From the NCBI GenBank assembly GCA_963777625.1, contig CAVZRO010000029.1, forward strand, positions 75,741-139,740: a stretch of DNA of 64,000 bases. Direction: 5' to 3'. The notes under the pieces were generated by a model, which was given only the letters and a program-made list of their open reading frames with translations, was not told where the DNA came from and did no database searches. The position numbers were made by a program, and so were the translations under genes. The stretch is from DATDIC01 sp963777625. GTDB taxonomy: Bacteria; Pseudomonadota; Alphaproteobacteria; Acetobacterales; Acetobacteraceae. This document shows, piece by piece, positions 18,205 through 26,573 of the stretch (position 1 is the stretch's first letter; every line of letters starts with the position of its first letter).

Positions 18205-18693
18205 ATGGAATCGCGAATCGAGCAACTCTGCGTCGAGCGCGGCCTGAAGATGACTGGCCAGCGGCGCGTTATCGCGCGCGTGCTGTCGGAGGCGGCCGAT
18301 CATCCGGATGTCGAGGAACTATACCGCCGGGCGGCTGCTCTCGACAGCAGGATCTCGATTGCGACGGTCTATCGCACGGTCCGTCTGCTGGAGGAGAATG
18401 GCATCCTCGAACGACGGGATTTCGGCGGCGGGCGCGCTCGTTATGAACCCACCGAGCATGGCCACCATTACCACCTGATCGACGTCGAAACCGGCAAAGT
18501 CATTGAATTTCAGGACCCGGAGCATGAGCGGCTGATGCAGACCATCGCCTTGCGACTGGGTTTTGAGCTGGTCTCGTTGCGGCTGGAGCTGTTTGGACGT
18601 CGTATTGACCGAGCGGGTCGCGAGCGGCAGGCCGAACGTCCGCGGCGGGCAGAGGCTCAGGCAGATACGCGGCAGGACGGGCCTGCGCGGTGA
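18205..18693 (+). CDS. fur: Fur-family metal-responsive regulator
   Basis: A 162-residue Fur/Mur-type repressor. The winged helix covers residues 1-85 (ATVYRTVRLLEENGILERRDFGG is its recognition part, given here only as a location, about residues 52-75). The metal region reads HHYHLIDVETGKVIEF, then DPEHE. This D-x-x-x-G-K-V-I-E-F form is typical of alphaproteobacterial Fur/Mur, which senses iron or manganese; the Tyr in HHYH replaces the usual Asp. There is no CxxC structural zinc site. AAGGAG lies 4 bases before the ATG. The stop overlaps the olsB-like start (GTGA), and the C-terminus has an extra charged tail. Confidence 0.87.
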   Translation: MESRIEQLCVERGLKMTGQRRVIARVLSEAADHPDVEELYRRAAALDSRISIATVYRTVRLLEENGILERRDFGGGRARYEPTEHGHHYHLIDVETGKVIEFQDPEHERLMQTIALRLGFELVSLRLELFGRRIDRAGRERQAERPRRAEAQADTRQDGPAR

Positions 18694-19523
18694 CCGCCCA
18701 GCATCTTGTCGGCCCCACGGTGCGCGATTCTGTGTTCCCGGAGCTGCGTGCCGGCCACCTGGGCGTTCGGCTGGCGAGCACGCGGACCGAGCTGGAGGCC
18801 GTCCAGGCGTTGCGATACCGGGTGTTCTACGTGGAAATGGGGGCGGCCGCCGATCCGCTTACCGCCGCAGACGGGCGGGATTATGACGAGTTCGATGGGG
18901 TTGCGGATCACCTGCTCGTGCTCGATCATGCGATCGGTCCCGGACCCGAAGGGGTGGTTGGGACTTACCGGCTGATCCAACGCGAGGCGGCAGCCCGCAT
19001 CGGGCGTTTCTACTCGGCGAGTGAGTACGATCTGACGCCATTGCTGCAATTTCCGGGGCGCCTGCTCGAGCTGGGCCGGTCCTGCGTCGATGCCGGTTAT
19101 CGCAATCGCGCCGCGATGCAATTGCTGTGGCGTGGCATCGCGGCGTATGTGTTCCACTATCGGATCGATCTGATGTTCGGTTGCGCCAGCCTGCCGGGCA
19201 TCGATCCGGACGCGCTGGCGCCGGAATTGACCTATCTTTATTATAATCATCTGGCTCCCCCGGCGCTGCGGCCGCGCGCCGTGCCGCCGCGCTATGTGGA
19301 CATGCGGCGCAACCTGCCGGCTCCGATCGACCCGCGGCGGGCGCTCAATCTCCTGCCGCCGCTGATCAAAGGTTATCTCCGCCTGGGCGGGTTCGTCGGC
19401 GACGGCGCGGTGATCGATCCTCAATTCAACACCACGGATGTTGCTGTTGTCGTCAAGACCGATCTCGTCACGGATAAATACTATCGCCACTACGAGCGGC
19501 AGTTGCGCGACGCGCTCGACTGA
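18690..19523 (+). CDS. olsB: Ornithine-acyl-ACP N-acyltransferase-like GNAT (OlsB family)
   Basis: A 277-residue acyl-ACP-dependent acyltransferase of the OlsB/hemolysin-like group. Key parts are the start LRYRVFYVEMG (about residues 43-53), YDEFDGVADHLLVLD, LLELGRSCVDAGYRN and FGCASLPGIDPD. OlsB adds a 3-hydroxyacyl chain to ornithine, making lyso-ornithine lipid, which OlsA then acylates; OlsA is not in the window. It starts at GTG 18690 overlapping the fur stop. The substrate could be another amino acid. Confidence 0.72.
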   Translation: MTAQHLVGPTVRDSVFPELRAGHLGVRLASTRTELEAVQALRYRVFYVEMGAAADPLTAADGRDYDEFDGVADHLLVLDHAIGPGPEGVVGTYRLIQREAAARIGRFYSASEYDLTPLLQFPGRLLELGRSCVDAGYRNRAAMQLLWRGIAAYVFHYRIDLMFGCASLPGIDPDALAPELTYLYYNHLAPPALRPRAVPPRYVDMRRNLPAPIDPRRALNLLPPLIKGYLRLGGFVGDGAVIDPQFNTTDVAVVVKTDLVTDKYYRHYERQLRDALD

Positions 19524-19536
19524 CCCGATCCAGCAT

Positions 19537-19584
19537 GCCGGTGGGAATGCCGGTGGGAATGCCGGTGCGACTGCCGGTGCGACT
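19537..19584 (+). repeat. Four tandem 12-bp units upstream of lnt
   Basis: GCCGGTGGGAAT occurs twice (19537-19560), followed immediately by GCCGGTGCGACT twice (19561-19584), with a further partial GCCGG. The units differ only in the last five bases. They occupy the short gap between the olsB-like stop and the lnt start. Because the unit length is a multiple of three, copy-number change would not shift an overlapping reading frame but would change leader length and spacing. Confidence 0.85.
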
Positions 19585-19599
19585 GCCGGGGGGCACCGC

Positions 19600-21108
19600 T
19601 TGCAGCCGAGGCTGGCAGGCAGGCTCGCAAGCCTGTCCGGCTGGCGGGCCGATCTGGCGGCGTTCCTGTTCGGGATGATTGCCGCGGCGGCATTGCCGCC
19701 GGTGTTCGCCCTGCCAGTGCTGCTGGTGTCCGTCCCGGCGCTGCTGCACCTGATCGATGCGACGCCCGGCCCGCGTACCGCCGCCCGCCGGGGCTGGTGG
19801 TTCGGTTTCGGGGTGCATCTGGTCGGGCTTTACTGGGTGACGGAAGCCATCCTGATCGAGGCCGCGCGGTTCTGGTGGTTCGTCCCCATCGCCGTGCCGG
19901 CGTTGGCGGCGACCCTGGCCGTGTTCATCGCACCCGCGGCGGCGCTGGCGCGGGTGGCAGCGCCGGGCTGGCCGCGCGTGCTGACGCTGGGCGGCGCATG
20001 GGTGCTGGGAGATGTTGCGCGCCAGTTCGTGCTCACCGGATTTCCGTGGAACCTATGGGGCAGCGTGTGGGAGTTCCCGGGGCCGCTCGGCGACGTATTC
20101 ATCCAGCCGGCGGCGTGGGTCAGCGTGCACGGGTTGACGCTGGTCACCTTGCTGCTTGCGGCGACGCCGGTGCTGGGTTGGGGGTTCCGTCTGGCGGGGC
20201 TCGGGCTGCTGGTTGCCTGGGGAACGGCCGGGCTGATCCGCCTGCAATCGCCGCTGCCGGTGGTCAGCCCGGGGCTGCAAGCCGTCCTGGTTCAGGGCGA
20301 CATCGCGGAGGGCCAGAAATGGAATCAGGTTCTGGCGATGCGGATTTTCGATCGGTATCTCGAGCTGACGCGGGAAGGCGTGAGCGCGGCCGGGCCGGGC
20401 GCGAAAGTGGTGATCTGGCCGGAAACCGCCAGTCCCTACCTGATCGACCGCGAGCCGCTGGCCCGCCAGGCGATTGCACAGGCCAGCGGAGGTGCCCCTG
20501 CCGTGGTCGGATCGGTCCGGTTCAACGCGGCGGGGCGGCCGTACAACTCATTGTTTGTGCTGGGTGACCGAGGCGACATCCTTGGCCGCTACGACAAGTG
20601 GCATCTGGTTCCGTTCGGGGAATACCAGCCGGACTGGGTCCCGCTTCCGGTCCAGGTGGTGCCCGGGGGCGGTTTCGCCCGTGGCAGCGGCCCTGAAACG
20701 CTGCATGTCCCGGGATTGCCGCCGTTTGGCGCATTTATTTGCTATGAGGCGATCTTCCCCGGGCAAGTCGTCGACGAGGCCGACCGGCCGGCCTGGATGG
20801 TGAACATCACGAACGACGCCTGGTTCGGCAATTCGACCGGCCCGCGTCAGCATCTGGCGGCGGCGCGCATACGTGCCGTGGAAGAAGGGCTGCCGCTGAT
20901 GCGCGCCGCCAATACGGGGATATCCGTTGCATTCGATGCGCGAGGTCATGAGCTGGGGCGGATCGGCCTCGATCGCACGGGCGTCATCGCGGTCCCGCTG
21001 ACCAGGCCGATGCCGGCCACGCTGTTTTCCCGGGTCGGTCTGCCGCTTCCGATCGGGTTGTCTGCCCTGGCGCTGGTAGTGGGTTTGGTGGGGTATCGCC
21101 GGCATTGA
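19600..21108 (+). CDS. lnt: Apolipoprotein N-acyltransferase Lnt
   Basis: Lnt adds the third acyl chain to the N-terminal Cys of lipoproteins at the outer face of the inner membrane. The 502-residue protein has an N-terminal multi-helix part and a nitrilase domain with catalytic E275 (WPETAS), K333 (YDKWHLVPFGEY) and C381 (FICYEAIFPG). The start is uncertain: TTG 19600 gives MQPRLAGRLASLSGWRADLA, the expected cytoplasmic lead-in, and no ATG or GTG is in frame within the repeat block upstream. It follows the olsB-like gene by 76 bp. A client, BamE, is encoded at 56.7 kb. Confidence 0.9.
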   Translation: MQPRLAGRLASLSGWRADLAAFLFGMIAAAALPPVFALPVLLVSVPALLHLIDATPGPRTAARRGWWFGFGVHLVGLYWVTEAILIEAARFWWFVPIAVPALAATLAVFIAPAAALARVAAPGWPRVLTLGGAWVLGDVARQFVLTGFPWNLWGSVWEFPGPLGDVFIQPAAWVSVHGLTLVTLLLAATPVLGWGFRLAGLGLLVAWGTAGLIRLQSPLPVVSPGLQAVLVQGDIAEGQKWNQVLAMRIFDRYLELTREGVSAAGPGAKVVIWPETASPYLIDREPLARQAIAQASGGAPAVVGSVRFNAAGRPYNSLFVLGDRGDILGRYDKWHLVPFGEYQPDWVPLPVQVVPGGGFARGSGPETLHVPGLPPFGAFICYEAIFPGQVVDEADRPAWMVNITNDAWFGNSTGPRQHLAAARIRAVEEGLPLMRAANTGISVAFDARGHELGRIGLDRTGVIAVPLTRPMPATLFSRVGLPLPIGLSALALVVGLVGYRRH

Positions 21109-21294
21109 TGAGGCGTGTCCATTTTTTTACGAGAGTAGATGCATAATTCGATACGGAAACCCTTGCGCCAACCGAAATGTTGGACTATTCCCGGTTGTAG
21201 GTTTCGATTTCCCTAACGCCGGTTGTGGTTTATATAGGTCCCGAGCGGCGCAGGCGGGTAGCGAGGCAGGTGCATAGTGACAGGGAGCACGGTC

Positions 21295-21774
21295 ATGCTG
21301 GACCAGACCAAGGGTAGTCCGTCTGAAGGGCGCCCCGATCAGGCTGGCGTGGCTGAAAGGGATGCCCGCCCCAGCCCGATCGACATCCATGTGGGTACCC
21401 GTATCCGGCTGCGCCGGACATTGCTTGGCATGTCGCAGGAACGCCTGGGCGATGCGCTCGGGCTGACGTTTCAGCAGATTCAGAAATACGAGCGTGGCGT
21501 GAACCGCGTCGGGGCCTCCAGGCTGTTCGATCTGTCGCGCGTCCTGGATGTGCCGATCAGCTTCTTTTTTGACGATATGCCCGACAGCCTGGCCGGGGGC
21601 GGCGCGGCCCGACGCGCTGTCGGCTTCAATGAGCAGCAGGATGGCTTTGGCGACGACACCATGAGTCGCCGCGAAACACTTGAGCTGGTGCGCGCCTATT
21701 ACCGCATCGGGGATCCGGCGTTGCGCAAGAAAGTCTTTGAGCTGATCAGGTCGATGGGGCCAGCGGAGAGCTGA
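21295..21774 (+). CDS. XRE-family helix-turn-helix regulator
   Basis: A 159-residue protein with an N-terminal low-complexity segment, then a Cro/CI-type HTH at about residues 28-85 (GTRIRLRRTLLGMSQERLGDAL, FQQIQKYERGVNRVGASRL, summarised by position). This architecture, with FFFDD after the HTH and an RRETLELVRAYYRI region, is common in alphaproteobacteria and resembles SinR/PopZ-region regulators of unknown targets. ATG 21295 is preferred to GTG 21277. It stands 100 bp upstream of minC on the same strand. Confidence 0.85.
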   Translation: MLDQTKGSPSEGRPDQAGVAERDARPSPIDIHVGTRIRLRRTLLGMSQERLGDALGLTFQQIQKYERGVNRVGASRLFDLSRVLDVPISFFFDDMPDSLAGGGAARRAVGFNEQQDGFGDDTMSRRETLELVRAYYRIGDPALRKKVFELIRSMGPAES

Positions 21775-21874
21775 TCCGCACGCTCGCGCGCGCGACTCGC
21801 TAGGCACGAAACCGCCATAGGCGCAAGCGATCATTCACGTTGACCGAGACCGCAGCGGCGGGTACCCAATTGAT

Positions 21875-22576
21875 GTGTCCGCCGCCGAGTCCCGCTCTGC
21901 CATACGCGTTCGTGGTCGCTCATTCATGGCGCTCGTGCTTGCGCCTGAGCCGCCATTAGCCGATTGGCTCGCCGCTCTTGATGCGCAGATCGCGCGCGCT
22001 CCGTCGTTCTTCGATGCGCGTCCGGTGCTGCTCGATCTTGCCGGATTGCCGCGCGAGCAGCCGGACGTTGCAGGATTGATTGCGGCGCTTGCCGACCGAG
22101 GGATTCGCATTATCGGGACCGAGGGCGCGCACCCGTCCTGGGCTGGTGTGGAGAAATGGGGTGGGCCGATCGGCACCGCCAAAGGCGCCGGGCGGCCACT
22201 GGATGTTCCTGACGAGCATCGGCCGGCACCGCCCGCCGCCGCTGATGCGAGCACCTTGATGGTCGATCAGGCGGTGCGCTCCGGCCAGTCGATCGTGCAC
22301 GAACAAGGCGATGTCGTCATCGTCGGTTCGGTCGCCTGGGGGGCGGAGATCGTGGCGGGTGGCTCGATCCATGTGTACGGCGCCTTGCGTGGGCGCGCGA
22401 TTGCTGGCCTCAGCGGCAACAAGGGTGCGCGGATCTTCTGTCGCAAACTCGAAGCCGAGTTGCTGGCTATCGAGGGTGTGTACAGGACTGCCGACGATAT
22501 GGACCGCTCGTTGCACGGGCGTGCGGTGCAGGCGTGGCTCGACGGCGAAACGATGGTCATTGCAGCATTGGACTGA
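21875..22576 (+). CDS. minC: Septum site-determining protein MinC
   Basis: MinC blocks FtsZ polymerisation away from midcell. The 233-residue product has a variable N-terminal MinC_N domain and a C-terminal beta-helical domain with GDVVIVGSVAWGAEIVAGGS and the MinD-contact region VYGALRGRAIAG (about residues 145-185). The start is GTG 21875, the only standard codon in frame before the conserved core. An in-frame TAG at 21818 bounds any extension. minD starts 13 bp after its stop. Confidence 0.93.
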   Translation: MSAAESRSAIRVRGRSFMALVLAPEPPLADWLAALDAQIARAPSFFDARPVLLDLAGLPREQPDVAGLIAALADRGIRIIGTEGAHPSWAGVEKWGGPIGTAKGAGRPLDVPDEHRPAPPAAADASTLMVDQAVRSGQSIVHEQGDVVIVGSVAWGAEIVAGGSIHVYGALRGRAIAGLSGNKGARIFCRKLEAELLAIEGVYRTADDMDRSLHGRAVQAWLDGETMVIAALD

Positions 22577-22589
22577 AAGGAAGGGGAGC

Positions 22590-23411
22590 ATGGCGCAGGT
22601 CGTGGTCGTGACATCCGGCAAAGGCGGCGTCGGCAAGACCACCTCGACGGCGGCTCTGGGGGCGGCGCTCGCCCAGGGCGGCGAGAATGTCGTGGTGGTG
22701 GATTTCGACGTCGGCCTGCGCAACCTCGATCTGGTGATGGGGGCGGAACGACGTGTGGTGTTCGACCTTATCAACGTGGTGCAGGGCGACGCCAAGCTGC
22801 CGCAGGCGTTGATCCGCGACAAGCGGCTGGAGAATCTCTCGCTGTTGCCAGCGTCCCAGACCCGCGACAAGGAGGCGCTGACGCCGGAAGGCGTGGAGCG
22901 CGTCATCGGCGAGTTGCGGGAGAAATTCGACTGGATCATCTGCGACAGCCCGGCCGGCATCGAGCGGGGCGCCACCATGGCGATGCGGCACGCCGACGCC
23001 GCGGTGGTGGTCACTAACGCGGAAGTTTCGTCGGTGCGCGATTCCGACCGCATCATCGGACTGCTCGATTCCAAGACCGAAAGGGCCGAACGCGGGCAGA
23101 AGATGCCCAAGCACCTGTTGCTGACCCGCTACGACGCGGCCCGGGCGGCGCGTGGGGAGATGCTGAAGACCGAGGACGTGCTGGAGATTCTGTCGATCCC
23201 CCTGCTTGGCATCATCCCGGAAAGCCAGGAGGTGTTGCGCGCCTCCAATCTCGGGGCGCCCATAACCATCAGCAATCCGGCCTCGCCGGCGGCGCGGGCT
23301 TATGCCGAGGCGGCGAAGCGGCTGAAGGGCGAGCAGATCAAGGTCACCATCCCGGTCGCGCAGCGGACTGGTTTCATCGGCAAGCTGTTCGGCCGGAGGG
23401 CCGTGGCATGA
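22590..23411 (+). CDS. minD: Septum site-determining ATPase MinD
   Basis: MinD is the membrane-cycling ATPase that recruits MinC and is released by MinE. The 273-residue protein shows the deviant Walker A GKGGVGKTT (residues 10-18, signature Lys K11), VVVDFDVGLRNLDLVMG, and DSPAGIERGA. The C-terminus (FIGKLFGRRA) forms the short amphipathic membrane-targeting helix. An AAGGGGAG ribosome site precedes the ATG. It overlaps minE by 4 bp (ATGA). Confidence 0.96.
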   Translation: MAQVVVVTSGKGGVGKTTSTAALGAALAQGGENVVVVDFDVGLRNLDLVMGAERRVVFDLINVVQGDAKLPQALIRDKRLENLSLLPASQTRDKEALTPEGVERVIGELREKFDWIICDSPAGIERGATMAMRHADAAVVVTNAEVSSVRDSDRIIGLLDSKTERAERGQKMPKHLLLTRYDAARAARGEMLKTEDVLEILSIPLLGIIPESQEVLRASNLGAPITISNPASPAARAYAEAAKRLKGEQIKVTIPVAQRTGFIGKLFGRRAVA

Positions 23412-23680
23412 GCCTGCTGACCATGTTTCGCCGGCGCAATTCGGCGCCGGTGGCGCGCGAGCGACTACAGGTGCTGCTGGCGCATGAACGCGCCGTGGTG
23501 GGCGGCTCCGACCTGATCTCGATCCTGCAGGAGGAGATCCTGGCGGTGATCGCCCGGCACGTGCACGTGGAGCGCGACAACGTGCAGATCAAGCTCGATC
23601 GTGGCGACCCGATCTCGACGCTGGAGATCGACGTCGAGGTTCCCAGCATGCTGCGCGGGGCGGTGTTCGGGCGCGGGTAG
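23408..23680 (+). CDS. minE: Cell division topological specificity factor MinE
   Basis: A 90-residue MinE. The N-terminal membrane/MinD-binding part is SLLTMFRRRNSAPVARERLQ-like (positions 2-21), followed by LLAHERAVVGGSDLISILQEEIL and a C-terminal dimer domain with VQIKLDRG and LEIDVEVP. It stimulates MinD ATPase and sets the pole-to-pole oscillation. It is translationally coupled to minD and ends 79 bp from the convergent phasin gene. Confidence 0.95.
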   Translation: MSLLTMFRRRNSAPVARERLQVLLAHERAVVGGSDLISILQEEILAVIARHVHVERDNVQIKLDRGDPISTLEIDVEVPSMLRGAVFGRG

Positions 23681-23759
23681 CTGGGGCATGATCGCTTCAG
23701 GATGACGCGGTCATGCTGTCAGGCGATCACGTTCCAGTATTTTGAGCGTGGTTCACGCT

Positions 23760-24188
23760 TTATCCTGTTTTCTCCGCCATCGCCTTCACCTCGTCCATGG
23801 CTTCGGTGAAGCGACGGTTGAGCAGCGTCAGTGCCTCTTCATTGGAACGCTGGATCAGATCCCTCAGCTCCTTCAGATTGGCCACTGCGTGCTCGTAGGC
23901 CTGCTTGATCAGCTCGGCCTGTCGTGCGGCCTTGGCCTGCGGTGCGTCGGCGCCCGATAGCGCGCGCACCGCTTCGGTCATTTCCGCCATCGATTGCTGC
24001 ATGATCTCCATATTCCGGCGCGCAACCGCCTGCGCGCCCTCCAGCGCGATACGGTTGGCGGCCGACAGCGCCTCCATGTTGCGCCGCGCCGCGGTGGTGA
24101 ACGCCTCCATATCGGGGACGGCGGGGAACTTCATCTCGGCGAACAAACGGCGGAAATCGAACTCGGAGCCGGTGGGATCGAGCGGCAT
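23760..24188 (-). CDS. Phasin family protein
   Basis: A 142-residue helical protein with the phasin_2 pattern: AAARRNMEALSAANRIALEGAQAVARRN (about residues 33-60, described by position) and a long amphipathic helix ending KAMAEKTG. Phasins coat polyhydroxyalkanoate granules and limit their coalescence. No PHA synthase or depolymerase is in the window, but the gene implies PHA storage. It is transcribed away from minE and lies 72 bp downstream of the COQ9-like gene. Confidence 0.85.
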   Translation of the reverse strand: MPLDPTGSEFDFRRLFAEMKFPAVPDMEAFTTAARRNMEALSAANRIALEGAQAVARRNMEIMQQSMAEMTEAVRALSGADAPQAKAARQAELIKQAYEHAVANLKELRDLIQRSNEEALTLLNRRFTEAMDEVKAMAEKTG

Positions 24189-24260
24189 GGGTTTTCCTTT
24201 CGCTCCTGCAAACGCGCCGGCGGTGCCGGCGCGGGTCGACCGGTCAGTCCGCCCCGGAAT

Positions 24261-24983
24261 TCACGCCGGCAATTCCGGGGGCAGCGGCATGGTGGGCGGC
24301 ATCGGCGGGGGTATCCGCGGTTCTTCGGGGGGGTCCGCGGGTGCCGGCGGTGGCGGGGATTCGGGAGACGGTGGCTCCCCTGGCGGGATCTCGTCACCCG
24401 GGGAGGACGGCGTTGGCGGGGCCGCGCCACCGAGCCAGCCGGCGAGCCGCTCCACACGGCCCAACGCCGAATCCATCGCCGCCATGGTGTGGGACATGTC
24501 GGTGGTCTCATCGGATTGCCAGGTGCGGATCGCCCACATCCAGACGCCGAGCAACCCCTTCACGCGCAATTCGCCCCGCAGCCCGTAGGTCGCCACGCCG
24601 GCCGCCTGTAGCATCCAGCGCATACTTCGCCGCGTGGCGCAGGCCAGCAACAGCGCTGTCTCCGGCTCGCGCGGCAGCGCGCGCAGCAATGCCAGCACAC
24701 CTTCACGATGGGTCTGCAGCGTATCGATCCGTTGCATCAGCAAATAGAACAGCCGGTCACGGACCGTGCCTTCGCGCGGCGGCTCCGCCAGTGCAGCCTG
24801 GTCGGCCAGACGACCGAATCGCAGCAGGATGGCTGCCCGCCCGGGAAAACGCTCGCGCGCCCGCGCCAGCGACACGCCGGCGCGCGTGGCCGCTTCGGCG
24901 GCATTCACCCGGTGCCAGCCGCGTTCCGACGCCAGCGCGAACGCGGCGGCGATCAGGGCTTTGTCAAACTCAGCGTCGTCCAT
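24261..24983 (-). CDS. COQ9-family / TetR-like protein with proline-rich tail
   Basis: A 240-residue protein. Residues 1-70 resemble a TetR-type helix-turn-helix (ALIAAAFALASERGWHRVNA), and residues 90-185 match the COQ9 C-terminal domain (RVKGLLGVWMWAIRTWQ, SDETTDMSHTMAAMD). COQ9 proteins bind lipids and assist the COQ7 hydroxylase in ubiquinone synthesis. The last about 50 residues are nearly all Pro, Glu and Ser with Pro runs, unlike typical bacterial COQ9, and are probably disordered. The gene lies between the phasin and proC. Confidence 0.75.
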   Translation of the reverse strand: MDDAEFDKALIAAAFALASERGWHRVNAAEAATRAGVSLARARERFPGRAAILLRFGRLADQAALAEPPREGTVRDRLFYLLMQRIDTLQTHREGVLALLRALPREPETALLLACATRRSMRWMLQAAGVATYGLRGELRVKGLLGVWMWAIRTWQSDETTDMSHTMAAMDSALGRVERLAGWLGGAAPPTPSSPGDEIPPGEPPSPESPPPPAPADPPEEPRIPPPMPPTMPLPPELPA

Positions 24984-25014
24984 GCAGGGAACATGGATGT
25001 ACTTATCGTGGTTG

Positions 25015-25828
25015 TCAGCCCGCGAGTTCGCGAGAACGCCGGGTCGCGGCGTCGACCGCCTGGCTTAATGTTCGCGGCCAAGCCTCCGAGGCCATCAACA
25101 CGCCGAGTGCAGCCTCCGTCGTGCCGCCCGGGCTGGTGACCGCCTTGCGCAGATCAGCCGCGTCGTCCGCGGAGGCGGCCAGGAGCGCCCCGGAGCCCGA
25201 CACGGTCCGCCGTGCCAGCAGGCGGGCAAGATCGGCGGGAATGCCCTGCTCGAGCGCGGCACGCTCCAACAGCTCGGCGAGCAGGAACACATAGGCCGGG
25301 CCACTGCCCGACACCGCGGTCACCGGATCGAGCAAATCTTCATTGTCCACCCACGCGACGGCGCCGATGGCCCGCAGCAGCGACTCGCATAGGTCTCGCT
25401 GGGCTGGCGCGACGCCGGTCGCGGGGCAGGCAACGGTCACACCCTGCCGCACCGCGGCCGGCGTGTTCGGCATGGCGCGCACGATAGCCGCATCGGTTCC
25501 GACCATCGCCCGAATTCCGCTGATCGTACAGGCCGGCCATGATCGACAGGAACACCGACAGCCCGCCATAGCCCGCATAGTCGGGCAGCGTTGCCGCGGC
25601 GTTCTGCGGCTTCACGGCGAACACCACCGCCTCGGGGGTGAATTCCGACGGGATCGCCGCCGGCTCCGCTACCACCAGCAGATCGGGGCCGGCCTGGGCG
25701 AGCGCGGCGGGTGCCGGATCGACCGCTACCGACGGTGCAAGCCCGCGTTCCCGCCAGCCGGCAAGCATCGCACTACCCATGCGGCCGCACCCGACCAGCA
25801 GGATCGGCGGTATCCGGTCGTCGCTCAT
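25015..25828 (-). pseudogene. proC: Pyrroline-5-carboxylate reductase ProC, single frameshift
   Basis: ProC reduces pyrroline-5-carboxylate to proline with NAD(P)H. The N-terminal part (ATG 25828) has the Rossmann motif VGCGRMGSAMLAGW and ends in LSIMAG. The rest, from TISGIRAMVGTD through VRAMPNTPAAVRQG to the signature SGSGPAYVFLLAE and SPGGTTEAAL, continues one frame over. Removing one C near 25530-25536 gives a 270-residue enzyme of normal length. The start overlaps the YbjN gene stop (ATGA). It is either a sequence error or proline synthesis relies on another copy. Confidence 0.87.
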
Positions 25829-26331
25829 GCCTCGCCGACACATTCGAGCATGGCGGCGTCCAGCGCGTCGGTCGGCGTTTTGCCGCCCCACAGCACGAAC
25901 TGGAATGCCGGGAAGAAGCGCTCGCATTCCGTGATGGCGATATCGACCATATCCTCCAGGCTTTCCGAGGACGCACCCGGGGCGCCCCGCAGCAGCACGG
26001 CGTGGCGGAACACCGGCATTCCGTCGTCCGGGTCCATCCCGAAATGGCCGATCCACAGCCGTTCGTTGGCGAGGGCCAGCAGTTCGTACAGGGCGGAGCG
26101 ACGTTTGGCCGGCACCTTCAGGTCGAAGGTGCAGGTGAAATGCATGGCGCTGATCTCCTGCGACCAGTTGAAGTAAAGCCCGTAGTCGCACCAGCGGCCG
26201 GGTGCTTCAGCGGCCATTTCGGTCTCGCTGCGTCGATCGAAGGCCCAGTCATTGGCCAGGACAATCTGCTCGAGCGCATCGAGCGGGTTGGACGCCGTAT
26301 CGTGCTGCTGGATGCTGGTTGTGGCGGACAT
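25825..26331 (-). CDS. YbjN domain-containing protein
   Basis: A 168-residue protein of the YbjN (type III chaperone-like) family. Recognisable parts are PLDALEQIVLANDWAFDRRSE near the N-terminus, MHFTCTFDLKVP in the middle and ECERFFPAFQFVLWGGKTP near the C-terminus. In alphaproteobacteria this gene regularly sits directly before proC, as here with a 4-bp overlap. Its molecular function is not established; E. coli YbjN affects stress and motility phenotypes. Upstream lies a 242-bp stretch in which I see no gene. Confidence 0.85.
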   Translation of the reverse strand: MSATTSIQQHDTASNPLDALEQIVLANDWAFDRRSETEMAAEAPGRWCDYGLYFNWSQEISAMHFTCTFDLKVPAKRRSALYELLALANERLWIGHFGMDPDDGMPVFRHAVLLRGAPGASSESLEDMVDIAITECERFFPAFQFVLWGGKTPTDALDAAMLECVGEA

Positions 26332-26573
26332 GAGGGGTCTCCCGTCTCAAGAGGGAAGGCCGGGCCGGGTAACGAGCCGGAATCGTCCGGAATGCGAAAT
26401 CTTGCGGTCCAGGCCCTTGGAAGCCACGATTCGTAGCCTACCGGCGTGTTGTGCCGTGCCGCAAGTACTACGCTCGCACGACGATGATGACTGGTTGATT
26501 GAAAACGGCTCCGCGCGGCGACAGGTCCTGGTTGACTCCCGGCGAAACCCGGCAGAGCAGCGGCCGCTTCACG

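Noticed and set aside
19535..19600. A CRISPR or satellite array
   Set aside because: Only four 12-bp direct repeats without spacers; treated as a simple tandem repeat.
21109..21294. Promoter of the XRE gene around the TTTATATAGG at about 21229
   Set aside because: An AT-rich -10-like box is visible but no acceptable -35 at 16-18 bp was found, so it is not listed as a feature.
26332..26573. Possible gene or RNA in the 242-bp gap before YbjN
   Set aside because: No tRNA-like cloverleaf, no supported start or family match on either strand.
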